DNA of 64,000 bases from Clostridia bacterium. GTDB taxonomy: Bacteria > Bacillota > Clostridia > Christensenellales > Aristaeellaceae. Positions 43,848 through 51,630 of the stretch are shown piece by piece. Each line of letters begins with the position of its first letter. Position 1 is the first letter of the stretch. The DNA lies in assembly GCA_017550745.1 (NCBI GenBank), contig JAFZOG010000031.1, forward strand, positions 59,080 to 123,079. The letters are read 5' to 3'. A model generated the notes under the pieces. That model was given only the letters and a program-made list of their open reading frames with translations, searched no databases and was not told the DNA's origin. The translations under genes were made by a program, and so were the position numbers.

Positions 43848-45248
43848 TCAGATACCGAAATAGTTCTTTGCGTTATGGTAGCAAATGTCCTTGACCATTT
43901 CTTTGAGGAACTCAATATCGTTGGGATACTCCCCGTTTTCCACCCAGTTTCCGATCACATTGCACAGGATGCGGCGGAAATACTCATGGCGGGGGTAACT
44001 GATGAAGGAACGGCTGTCGGTGAGCATCCCCACGAAGGTGCCCAGCACGCCAAGATTCGCCAGGGTGTGCAGCTGCTCCTCCATGCCGTCCCGCTGGTCC
44101 AGGAACCACCAGGCGGAGCCCATCTGGATCTTCCCCTTCACGCCGGACTGCTGGAAGTTGCCCAGCATGGTGCCGATGGCGTGATTGGCGGCGGGGTCCA
44201 GGGTATAAAGGATCGTTTTGGGCAGCTGGCCCTGGGCGTCCTGCAGATCCATCAGGCGGCTCAGGTGCTGGGCAACAGGCGCGTCGATGATGGAATCGAA
44301 GCCCACATCCGGCCCGTAACGCTTGAACATGGCGGTATTGTTGTTCCGCATGGCCCCGATGTGGTATTGCTGCACCCAGCCCCGCTGGGCGTACATGGCG
44401 CCCAGGCCCGCCAGCACCACCGTGCGGTAGCTTTCGATATGCTTCTGCTTGATGGCCTGCCCCTCCATCGCCTCATGGAAAGCCTTGTCCGCCTGCTTGA
44501 AGGAGGGCTCGCCAAAGGGCACGGTATCCAGCGCGTGGTCGGAAATGCGCGCCCCGCAGGCATGGAAGTATTCCACCCGGCGTTCCAGCGCCGTCAGCAC
44601 GTCGGCGGTGGAATGGATCTCCATGCCCGCCACCCGGGAAAGCTGCCTGATGTATTCCACAAAGCCCAGCCGGTCGATATTCAGCGCTTTGTCCGGGCGG
44701 AAGGCGGGATACACCTTGGCCTGCATGCCGTTCTGGGCGGCGATGGTCTGGTGGAAGGACAGGTCGTCCACCGGGTCGTCGGTAGTGCACAGGTAGTCCA
44801 CGTTGAATTTGTCGATCAGCGCCTGGGCGCGGAAATCGTCGCCCTGAAGCATTTCGCTTGCCCGGTCATAAATCTCCCCGGCGGTATCCCGGTTCAGCGG
44901 CGTATCAATGCCGAATACCCGCTGCAGCTCCAGGTGCGTCCAGTGGTACAGCGGATTGCCGATGGCGTGGGCGACAGTGTCGCCGAAGGCGATGAACTTA
45001 TCCCGGGGATCGCCGTCCCCGCGGATCAGGCGCTCATCCACGCCCCAGCTCAGCATGGCGCGCCATTTGTAATGGTCGCCGCCCAGCATCAGGTGGGACA
45101 GATCGGTAAATTTGATGTTCTGCGCGATTTCCCTGGGCGACAGATGGCAATGATAATCGATGATCGGCATATTCTTCGCCGCTTCATGAAAAAGGAAACG
45201 CGCCGTGTCCGAGCTCAGCAGAAAATTTTCATCCATGAAAGGCTGCAT
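43848..45248 (-). CDS. uxaC: glucuronate isomerase
   Basis: A 466-residue uronate isomerase of the amidohydrolase superfamily, converting D-galacturonate to D-tagaturonate and D-glucuronate to D-fructuronate. IIDYHCHLSPREIA gives the metal-binding HxH, and GGDHYKWRAMLSWGVDE and DPRDKFIAF follow the family pattern. AAGGAGG precedes the ATG. First gene of the operon behind a strong promoter. No uxuA/uxuB for the fructuronate branch is in the window. Confidence 0.93.
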   Translation of the reverse strand: MQPFMDENFLLSSDTARFLFHEAAKNMPIIDYHCHLSPREIAQNIKFTDLSHLMLGGDHYKWRAMLSWGVDERLIRGDGDPRDKFIAFGDTVAHAIGNPLYHWTHLELQRVFGIDTPLNRDTAGEIYDRASEMLQGDDFRAQALIDKFNVDYLCTTDDPVDDLSFHQTIAAQNGMQAKVYPAFRPDKALNIDRLGFVEYIRQLSRVAGMEIHSTADVLTALERRVEYFHACGARISDHALDTVPFGEPSFKQADKAFHEAMEGQAIKQKHIESYRTVVLAGLGAMYAQRGWVQQYHIGAMRNNNTAMFKRYGPDVGFDSIIDAPVAQHLSRLMDLQDAQGQLPKTILYTLDPAANHAIGTMLGNFQQSGVKGKIQMGSAWWFLDQRDGMEEQLHTLANLGVLGTFVGMLTDSRSFISYPRHEYFRRILCNVIGNWVENGEYPNDIEFLKEMVKDICYHNAKNYFGI

Positions 45249-45274
45249 AACGAACCAACCTCCTTGTTTCTTCC

Positions 45275-45303
45275 ATTATAAGGCGCGAAACCGGGAAAGT
45301 CAA
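45275..45303 (-). promoter_or_regulatory. promoter of uxaCBA
   Basis: Minus strand TTGACT (45303-45298), 17-bp spacer, perfect TATAAT (45280-45275), 27 bp before the uxaC start. Confidence 0.8.
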
Positions 45304-45402
45304 TAAGCGCTGCTTTCGCGGAAAGAAGGATCATTTTGTCCCGAAATAAGCATGATACATGTTCCGTGCAATTTCAATACAATGTGTTGTCCGCTCCATG
45401 AA

Positions 45403-45431
45403 TTGACAGGCTTTCCCGAAAAGCATATAAT
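45403..45431 (+). promoter_or_regulatory. promoter of azlCD
   Basis: Perfect TTGACA, 17-bp spacer, perfect TATAAT. It is divergent from the uxaC promoter; 100 bp separate the two. Confidence 0.85.
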
Positions 45432-45472
45432 GAAGCCCGACGGTTTTCCAAAGGAGGAAAGAAGCGAAGCAC

Positions 45473-46189
45473 ATGCGCAAAACCAACACACAGCAGTTTT
45501 TCAAGGGCTGCCGGGACGGCGTGCCCATCATGCTGGGCTATCTGGCCGTATCCTTTTCTTTCGGCATCAAGGCGTTATTGGAGCATCTGACCGTGGGCCA
45601 GGCGGTGCTGATGTCCGGGCTGAACCTGACCTCGGCGGGCCAGTTCGCGTCCCTGTCGGTGATCGCGGCGGCGGGAAGCTATCTGGAAATAGCCCTGAGC
45701 CAATTGATCATCAACCTGCGCTACTGCCTGATGAGCGCCAGCCTGAGCCAGAAGGTAGACCCCAAGGCCCCGTTTTTCCATCGGTTCATCATGGCCTTCG
45801 GCGTGACGGATGAAATATTTGCCCTGTCCGCCGCGGCGGAAGGCCCCCTCTCCCCCTTTTATACCTATGGCCAGATGGCGGTGGCCATTCCCGGCTGGAC
45901 ATTGGGCACGCTTTTGGGGGCCATTGCTGGCAACATCCTGCCCGGCCGGGTGCTGGTGGCGCTGAGCGTAGCGCTGTACTGCATGTTCATCGCCATCATC
46001 CTGCCGCCCGCCAAGAAAAACCGGACGCTGGCCTGGGTCATCGTGATTTCCATGGCAGTGAGCGCGGTCTTCTGCTACGCGCCGTACCTAAAGGAGATTT
46101 CAGCGGGCATGCGGGTGATTATCCTCACGGTGGCGCTGAGCGTCACGGCGGCGCTGATCCGCCCGGTGAAGGAGGAGGAAGCGGCATGA
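45473..46189 (+). CDS. azlC: AzlC-family branched-chain amino acid exporter subunit
   Basis: A 238-residue membrane protein with about seven hydrophobic segments. QFFKGCRDGVPIMLGYLAVSFSFGI, the NLTSAGQFASL turn and SQLIINLRYCLMSASLSQK are AzlC hallmarks. With AzlD it exports branched-chain amino acids (known for the azaleucine-resistance system). Overlaps azlD by four bases. Confidence 0.92.
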   Translation: MRKTNTQQFFKGCRDGVPIMLGYLAVSFSFGIKALLEHLTVGQAVLMSGLNLTSAGQFASLSVIAAAGSYLEIALSQLIINLRYCLMSASLSQKVDPKAPFFHRFIMAFGVTDEIFALSAAAEGPLSPFYTYGQMAVAIPGWTLGTLLGAIAGNILPGRVLVALSVALYCMFIAIILPPAKKNRTLAWVIVISMAVSAVFCYAPYLKEISAGMRVIILTVALSVTAALIRPVKEEEAA

Positions 46190-46497
46190 GCGGGAACGTA
46201 TACATCTATATCCTGGTCATGGCCGGGGTGACGTACCTCATCCGGATGCTGCCGCTGACCCTGATCACCAGGAAGATTCAAAGCGCGTTCATCAAATCGT
46301 TTCTTTATTACGTGCCCTATGTGACCCTCTCCGTGATGACATTTCCCGCCATCCTGCGGGAAACCTCCACCCCCTGGTCGGGCCTGGCCGGGTTCGTCAC
46401 CGCCCTGTTCCTGTCCTATAAGGGCAAGGGCCTGATCTTTGTCTCCCTGTGCTCCTGCGCGGTGGTGTTTCTGCTGGAATTGGTCCTGGTGGCGTAA
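46186..46497 (+). CDS. azlD: AzlD-family membrane subunit
   Basis: A 103-residue protein with three to four membrane segments (YIYILVMAGVTYLIRMLPL, YVPYVTLSVMTFPAIL). It matches AzlD in size and in following azlC. The start overlaps the azlC stop (ATGA), giving translational coupling. Confidence 0.9.
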   Translation: MSGNVYIYILVMAGVTYLIRMLPLTLITRKIQSAFIKSFLYYVPYVTLSVMTFPAILRETSTPWSGLAGFVTALFLSYKGKGLIFVSLCSCAVVFLLELVLVA

Positions 46498-46540
46498 GCC
46501 CGGCCGGACAGCCGCTGGGAAAACAAAGCCCAATTTCAAA

Positions 46541-46569
46541 TTGATATCCGTCTTCCCTCCGCGTATAAT
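46541..46569 (+). promoter_or_regulatory. promoter of the HTH gene
   Basis: TTGATA, 17-bp spacer, perfect TATAAT, 50 bp before the start. Confidence 0.75.
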
Positions 46570-46619
46570 GCAACCAGGTAAAGGCCTTACCGAATGATAC
46601 GTGAAAGAAGGTTCAGAAA

Positions 46620-47048
46620 ATGGATTATTCTTTGAATCAATTGGCGCTGATCACGGGCTATACCACGCGGACGCTGCGGAATCACCTGAAGCAGGGCAAC
46701 CTGAACGGCGAAAAAATCGACGGGAATTGGCGCTTTACGGAGGAAGACATCGACGCTTTCCTCAGGCAGCCTGCGATAAAGCAGGAGCTTTCCTCCAAGC
46801 AGAACGCCGTCGTCTACGACTTTCTTTCAGACACCTACAAAAAAACAAACCGTATCTGCACCATCCTGGATTTTCCTGTTTCAAGCGAGGAAGCAAAGTC
46901 GATCAACGAATTCTTCGCCGGGGAGATCAATCGCATGGGACAGGATATCCGGTTTTACTCAACCTATGACCGGAACATGCTCCGCGTGATCCTGTCGGGG
47001 TCTGAGGATCAGGTGATGGACATTCAGAACGCGTACTACAGAAAGTAA
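46620..47048 (+). CDS. helix-turn-helix (excisionase/MerR-like) protein
   Basis: A 142-residue protein. Residues about 1-48 form a winged-helix domain of the excisionase type (SLNQLALITGYTTRTLRNHLKQGNLNGEKIDGNWRFTEEDIDAFL). The C-terminal 90 residues form a small alpha/beta domain of unknown kind (NRICTILDFPVSSEEAKSI). Such proteins occur as stand-alone regulators in clostridia. It has its own promoter and a strong terminator. The target is unknown. Confidence 0.8.
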   Translation: MDYSLNQLALITGYTTRTLRNHLKQGNLNGEKIDGNWRFTEEDIDAFLRQPAIKQELSSKQNAVVYDFLSDTYKKTNRICTILDFPVSSEEAKSINEFFAGEINRMGQDIRFYSTYDRNMLRVILSGSEDQVMDIQNAYYRK

Positions 47049-47083
47049 AAAAACAGCCTTCTGTACTTCTTGGTAAGGGATCT

Positions 47084-47132
47084 GGGGGAACCTGCTCTTT
47101 GGCGGCCAAAGAACAGGTTCCCCCGGTTTTTT
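47084..47132 (+). terminator. palindromic hairpin repeat copy 2, with T-tract
   Basis: GGGGGAACCTG-TCTTTGG type arms, a three-base loop (CGG), the complement, then GG and six Ts. Nearly the same hairpin as at 2652-2692, here a good terminator that reaches into the stop codon region of the convergent SDR gene. Confidence 0.88.
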
Positions 47133-47928
47133 ACGGCTGCTTGCCGATGTAGGCCAGGATGCCGCCGTCCACATACAGGATGTGGCCGTTGACGAAGTTG
47201 GAAGCGTCGGAGGCCAGGAACACGGCGGGGCCCTGCAGGTCTTCCGGGTTGCCCCAGCGGGCGGCGGGGGTCTTGGCGATGATGAACTGGTCGAAGGGAT
47301 GGCGGCTGCCGTCCGGCTGGCGCTCGCGCAGGGGCGCGGTCTGGGGGGTGGCGATGTAGCCGGGGCCGATGCCGTTGCACTGGATGTTGTGCTCGCCGTA
47401 CTCAGAGCAGATGTTCCGGGTGAGCATCTTGAGGCCGCCCTTGGCGGCGGCATAGGCGGACACGGTCTCGCGGCCCAGCTCGCTCATCATGGAGCAGATG
47501 TTGATGATCTTGCCGTGGCCCTTCCGGATCATGGAAGGAATGACAGCCTTGGCGCAGATGAAAGGCGCGTTCAGGTCCACATCAATGACCTTGCGGAAGT
47601 CCGCGGCGCTCATTTCGATCATGGGAATGCGGCGGATGATGCCGGCGTTGTTCACCAGAATGTCGATGACGCCCACTTCGGCTTCGATCTTTTTCACCAG
47701 CTCCTGCACCGCTTCTTCATCGGTCACGTCGCAGACATAGCCGTGGGCCTTGATGCCCTTTTCCGCATAGGCAGCCAGGCCCTTATTCACCAGGTCCTGG
47801 TTGATATCGTTGAAAACGATCTCCGCGCCCGCGGCAGCGTACGCTTCCGCGATGGCAAAGCCGATGCCGTAGGAAGCGCCGGTGATCCAGGCGATTTTGC
47901 CTTTCAGGCTGAAAGTGTTCATGTCCAT
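47131..47928 (-). CDS. SDR oxidoreductase, gluconate 5-dehydrogenase type
   Basis: A 265-residue short-chain dehydrogenase. NAD(P)-binding TGASYGIG (16-23), NNAG, and catalytic YAAAK are present. KIINICSMMSELGRETVSAYAAAKGGLKMLTRNIC closely parallels E. coli IdnO. In pectin loci this type acts beside KduI to reduce 2,5-diketo-3-deoxygluconate to 2-keto-3-deoxygluconate (the KduD step), which is my reading here. GAAGGAGGAAG precedes the ATG. Confidence 0.88.
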   Translation of the reverse strand: MDMNTFSLKGKIAWITGASYGIGFAIAEAYAAAGAEIVFNDINQDLVNKGLAAYAEKGIKAHGYVCDVTDEEAVQELVKKIEAEVGVIDILVNNAGIIRRIPMIEMSAADFRKVIDVDLNAPFICAKAVIPSMIRKGHGKIINICSMMSELGRETVSAYAAAKGGLKMLTRNICSEYGEHNIQCNGIGPGYIATPQTAPLRERQPDGSRHPFDQFIIAKTPAARWGNPEDLQGPAVFLASDASNFVNGHILYVDGGILAYIGKQP

Positions 47929-47958
47929 TGCATTCTTCCTCCTTCGATTCTCCCGGTG

Positions 47959-48144
47959 TTACAGTTTGGATTCTTTATAGAATACGCCGACCATTGCGCC
48001 CGCGCCGTCGTCCGGCGTAGCGACTTGCTGAAGCGTCCATCCCTCGGAAACATACTGATTGATGATTTCCTCAGCCTGCGCGATGTCCTTTTCCCGGCTG
48101 AGCTTAAGCCCTTTGTTGAGGTAAACCAGCTTGTATTCTTTCAT
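47959..48144 (-). CDS. DUF4177 small protein
   Basis: A 61-residue single-domain protein (MKEYKLVYLNKG, then INQYVSEGWTLQQV, then GVFYKE) matching DUF4177: strand, helix, GW turn, two strands. Function is unknown. It lies between kduI and the SDR gene in the same operon, 30 bp before the SDR start. GAGGAAGAAAA precedes the ATG. Confidence 0.8.
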   Translation of the reverse strand: MKEYKLVYLNKGLKLSREKDIAQAEEIINQYVSEGWTLQQVATPDDGAGAMVGVFYKESKL

Positions 48145-48169
48145 TTTTCTTCCTCGCAGTCAATGTGTG

Positions 48170-49012
48170 TTACCGTAGCTCGGTGGTAGGAATGTTGTCC
48201 ATATCATCAAAGGCCTGGTTTTCGCCGCCCATGGCCCAGATGAAGGTGTAGTTGCTGGTGCCCGCGCCGGCATGGATGCTCCAGGAAGGAGAAATGACCG
48301 CCTGCTCGTTCTGCATCACGATGTGGCGGGTCTCCTGGCCCTCGCCCATCATGTGGAAGACCACATTGTTTTCAGGCACCTCAAAGTAGAAATACACTTC
48401 CATGCGGCGCTCGTGGGTGTGGGCGGGCATCGTGTTCCACACGGAGCCGGGCTCCAGCACGGTCATGCCCATGGAGAGCTGGCAGGTCTTGAGCACAGAG
48501 GGATGGATGAACTGGTTGATGACGCGCTTGTTGCTGGTTTCCAGGGCGCCCAGGGGCTTTTTCGCGGCGTCGGCGATCTTGATCAGCCTGTTTTCATAGC
48601 TGCAATGCGCGGGCGCAGACACGATATAGAACTTGGCGGGGGCATTTTTATCGCCGCTCTCGAAGTACACTTCCTTGGCGCCTTTGGTGATGTAGAGGCA
48701 GTCCTTGTAGCCCAAGGCGTACACCGTGCCGTCCACGGTCACTTTTCCCGCGCCGCCCACGTTGAACATGCCGCACTCGCGGCGTTCCAGGAAGTATTCC
48801 GTGCCGAAGTTTTTCCAGATGTCGATTCCCTTGTCGATGCTCACCTTTTCGGCGACGGGCATCACGCCCAGGGTGACCATGCGGTCCACGTGGCTGTACA
48901 CGGCCTGTACCGTGTCGGGGGTGAACAGGGTTTCGATGAGGAATTCCCTGCGGGTCTCCTCGGTGGTGTAGCGCTTGAAATCGCGCTGATTGCAGGAATA
49001 GCGAATGTCCAT
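48170..49012 (-). CDS. kduI: 5-dehydro-4-deoxy-D-glucuronate isomerase
   Basis: A 280-residue cupin isomerase that converts the unsaturated uronate product 5-keto-4-deoxyuronate to 2,5-diketo-3-deoxygluconate. The zinc ligands correspond to H198 and H200 (AHTHERR), E205 and H247 (SIHAGAG), matching the spacing in E. coli KduI. GGAGGAAAG lies upstream. It sits after GH28 and before DUF4177/SDR in the pectin operon. Confidence 0.94.
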   Translation of the reverse strand: MDIRYSCNQRDFKRYTTEETRREFLIETLFTPDTVQAVYSHVDRMVTLGVMPVAEKVSIDKGIDIWKNFGTEYFLERRECGMFNVGGAGKVTVDGTVYALGYKDCLYITKGAKEVYFESGDKNAPAKFYIVSAPAHCSYENRLIKIADAAKKPLGALETSNKRVINQFIHPSVLKTCQLSMGMTVLEPGSVWNTMPAHTHERRMEVYFYFEVPENNVVFHMMGEGQETRHIVMQNEQAVISPSWSIHAGAGTSNYTFIWAMGGENQAFDDMDNIPTTELR

Positions 49013-49039
49013 GATCTTTCCTCCCTTTATAAAATGATT

Positions 49040-50614
49040 TTATCGGTCCAAAACGGTTTGCGTTTCCGTGGCCGTGATCCGCTCCCCGCAAATGCCTTCC
49101 ATGGCCACGTTATCCAGGATGAGCTTGTCTGCGTAAGAAACGATGACGCCCCGGTTGAAACATTGCTCCACGTTGGCGGCCATTGCGGGAGCCATGGGCC
49201 TGCCGTCGGGGTTGAAGGTGAAGCGGCAGTCCTTCATCGTGATTTCCTGAACGGGGCGCTCCGGCAGGCCCAGGATGTACCCCGCGCAGGCTTCGCAGTT
49301 TTCTGCCTCCACCCGTTCAAAGCGGATGCTGCCGATAGCGGGCGTTGTGTCATCCACAGGCTGCTTTTCCCGGCTTTGGACGTAATCCGAGCGCCCATCC
49401 GGGTCGCAGAAATACATGGCGTTCACCACCAGGGGGCAGCGCACGCCTTCCATGCGCACCCGGTCAAACACGATATCGTCAATGACGGCGTATTTGCCCC
49501 GGCCGCGGCGGGTCTTGATCCTCAGGCCCCGGTCGTTGCCGCGCATGTAACAGTGGTGCACCCGGACGTTTTTAACGCCCCCCGCCATTTCGCTGCCCAC
49601 CGTCACGCCGCCGTGGCCGTCCAGCATGCAGCACCAGGCGATTTCAATGTCCTCGCAGGGCACGTGGTACTTCATGCCCATGTAGATCTTTCCGGCTTTG
49701 ATGGCAATGCAGTCGTCCCCCACGGAAAACGCCGTGCCGTACATGCGCACGTGTCTGCAGCTTTCCGGATCGAAGCCGTCGGTGTTTGGGCTGTTGGCAG
49801 GGGCTTCGATGCGCATGTTCAGGAAGGAAAGGTTTTCCGAAAAGGTGGGATGCAGGTTCCAGGCGGGGCTGTTGCGCACGGTGATGCCCTGGACGGTGAT
49901 GTCCTTGCAGTCCCGCAGATAGAACATCCGGGGGCGGTAGGCAATTCGTTTGATTTTGGGGTTCACCCACCAGTCCCCCTTCGGCCCGTTGCCGTCCAGT
50001 ACGCCGGGGCCGATGATCTTCACGTCCTCCACACCGATGCCGGTGATGAGGGAAGCGAAGGAATCCAGCGGGTTCCCCTCCCAGGAGCCCAGCAGCACCT
50101 CCCCTTCCTCGTCCGTGGTGCGGGTCATGCCGGGCAGAACGGGAAGCTGCTCCCGGTCGGTTTTCAGGAAAAGCGCCGCCTCCCGCTTCAATTCGACGGT
50201 GATATGGCTTTTGAGGAACAGCGGGCCGGTGCGGTATTCGCCATTTGGAATCAGCACCCGCCCGCCCGCGGGGCAGGACAGGATGGCGGCCTGCAGGGCG
50301 GCGGTGTCGTCATGCACGCCGTCCCCCTTCGCCCCGAAGCGGCGCACATTCAGGGAGCAGGCTTCTTTCTCCGTGCGGAAGGTGATCTCCGTTTCTTTGG
50401 CGAGGCTGATAAACGATTCCAGCTTATATTCCGTGTCCGGCCAGAGGCCGAACAGGGAAAAAACGGAGCGCTCTTCTTCCAGCGTAACGCAGGATCTTTC
50501 GTCGTTTACGCATTCCCCGTTCAGCATGAACGAACGGCGCGCGCCGGAGAAATAATCGCCGTTCTCATCCAGCAGAATGGTACAGCTCCGGGCGGACACA
50601 AACAGGCATTTCAT
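49040..50614 (-). CDS. GH28 polygalacturonase-type glycoside hydrolase
   Basis: A 524-residue right-handed beta-helix enzyme. All four GH28 motifs are present: NTD (277-279), GDDC with D300/D301, GHG with H334, and RIK (365-367). The first 85 residues form an extra N-terminal beta domain. There is no signal peptide, so it should act on imported galacturonic or rhamnogalacturonic oligosaccharides. The start overlaps the GH105 stop (ATGA). Exo-acting specificity is likely but unproven. Confidence 0.92.
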   Translation of the reverse strand: MKCLFVSARSCTILLDENGDYFSGARRSFMLNGECVNDERSCVTLEEERSVFSLFGLWPDTEYKLESFISLAKETEITFRTEKEACSLNVRRFGAKGDGVHDDTAALQAAILSCPAGGRVLIPNGEYRTGPLFLKSHITVELKREAALFLKTDREQLPVLPGMTRTTDEEGEVLLGSWEGNPLDSFASLITGIGVEDVKIIGPGVLDGNGPKGDWWVNPKIKRIAYRPRMFYLRDCKDITVQGITVRNSPAWNLHPTFSENLSFLNMRIEAPANSPNTDGFDPESCRHVRMYGTAFSVGDDCIAIKAGKIYMGMKYHVPCEDIEIAWCCMLDGHGGVTVGSEMAGGVKNVRVHHCYMRGNDRGLRIKTRRGRGKYAVIDDIVFDRVRMEGVRCPLVVNAMYFCDPDGRSDYVQSREKQPVDDTTPAIGSIRFERVEAENCEACAGYILGLPERPVQEITMKDCRFTFNPDGRPMAPAMAANVEQCFNRGVIVSYADKLILDNVAMEGICGERITATETQTVLDR

Positions 50615-51483
50615 CTGATCCCCGCCTCCCTTATCTCCGCCTCGGCCATGAGCCGCAGGCCGGCACCGGCCGGAAACTCAGCAAAACACACAAGGGTATT
50701 GCAGACGGATTCCAAGCAATACCGCATCTCGTCCGCAATCGGCAGGTACTTTTCCTCGTCCAGCAGCCCCAGCCTTACGCCTTTGAACAGCGCGTACACC
50801 GCCATCAGGCTGCCTTCTATATCCGGCTCGTCCTGGTCGGTGATTTCCCTGGAAAACAGACCGGTTCCCGCCAGCCGGTAGGGCATCAGGCCGCGCACGG
50901 TTTCCAGAAACAGATCGGCCAGGACGCGGTAATGCTCATATAGCTGAATGTCCATCTGCTCCACGGTGTCCACCGCCGCCATCAGCATATAGCCCGCCTG
51001 CTTCAGCGGATACAGCTCCCGTTCCTCCGGCAAGGCGCAAACCCGCTGATAAAACGGGCGGCCCTCCCCGCCGGGATGAACTGTCCCCCCAAACGTCCGG
51101 GCGATGGTTTTATAGCTTTGCCTGTCCCCGAAGCGGGTATCATATTCGGCGATAAACGGCTGGGTCATGTACAGCTCCCGGGGGGTGGACAGCCCGGATG
51201 TCCGCAGGGCTTCCCGCAGGGTTTTCGCAACGGCCAGGAAGCGCTCATTTTTCGTTTCCTCATAAGCGAACAGGAATGCCTTGCCAAAGGAAAACGCCGC
51301 CTGAACCGGATCACGCAGATGGACGGTGGCCTCGGATAAAACGCCGCTGTCAGCGTATGACAGCGCTTCATCCCGGTATTCCTTCTCCCCCGTGGCGCGG
51401 TACAGGGCAATGCAGCCTTTCGCTGAATCGCCGTCGAACCGGTCTCCTGCCTGCCTTTCCCGCAGGATGGTTTTCGCTTTCAT
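50611..51483 (-). CDS. GH105-like unsaturated glucuronyl/rhamnogalacturonyl hydrolase
   Basis: A 290-residue (alpha/alpha)6-barrel-like protein. ELYMTQPFIAEYDTRFGDRQSYKTIARTF resembles the LYM-PFxxxY stretch of YteR/GH105 enzymes, which remove the unsaturated uronate left by pectin lyases. It is 50 or more residues shorter than usual family members, and the usual catalytic-Asp region is not clear to me. ATG 51483 has GGAGGGATG upstream. First gene of the GH28-kduI operon, translationally coupled to GH28. Confidence 0.65.
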   Translation of the reverse strand: MKAKTILRERQAGDRFDGDSAKGCIALYRATGEKEYRDEALSYADSGVLSEATVHLRDPVQAAFSFGKAFLFAYEETKNERFLAVAKTLREALRTSGLSTPRELYMTQPFIAEYDTRFGDRQSYKTIARTFGGTVHPGGEGRPFYQRVCALPEERELYPLKQAGYMLMAAVDTVEQMDIQLYEHYRVLADLFLETVRGLMPYRLAGTGLFSREITDQDEPDIEGSLMAVYALFKGVRLGLLDEEKYLPIADEMRYCLESVCNTLVCFAEFPAGAGLRLMAEAEIREAGIR

Positions 51484-51520
51484 CCCCGCATCCCTCCACG
51501 GCTTTCGTCTGCCTGCTATC

Positions 51521-51549
51521 ATCATATCCCCCGGGAACCTGTACGTCAA
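51521..51549 (-). promoter_or_regulatory. promoter of the GH105-GH28-kduI operon
   Basis: Minus strand TTGACG (51549-51544), 17-bp spacer, TATGAT (51526-51521), 37 bp before the GH105 start. Confidence 0.75.
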
Positions 51550-51585
51550 GGCATTTTCCGGTTCAGGGCATGGACTTTTCATACC

Positions 51586-51617
51586 AAAAAAAGAGCGCCG
51601 ATACAAAACCGGCGCTC
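51586..51617 (-). terminator. intrinsic terminator after GH3
   Basis: On the minus strand GAGCGCCG and CGGCGCTC form an 8-bp stem over a 9-base loop, followed by seven Ts. It separates the GH3 and GH105 transcripts. Confidence 0.92.
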
Positions 51618-51630
51618 CGGGATATAAAGA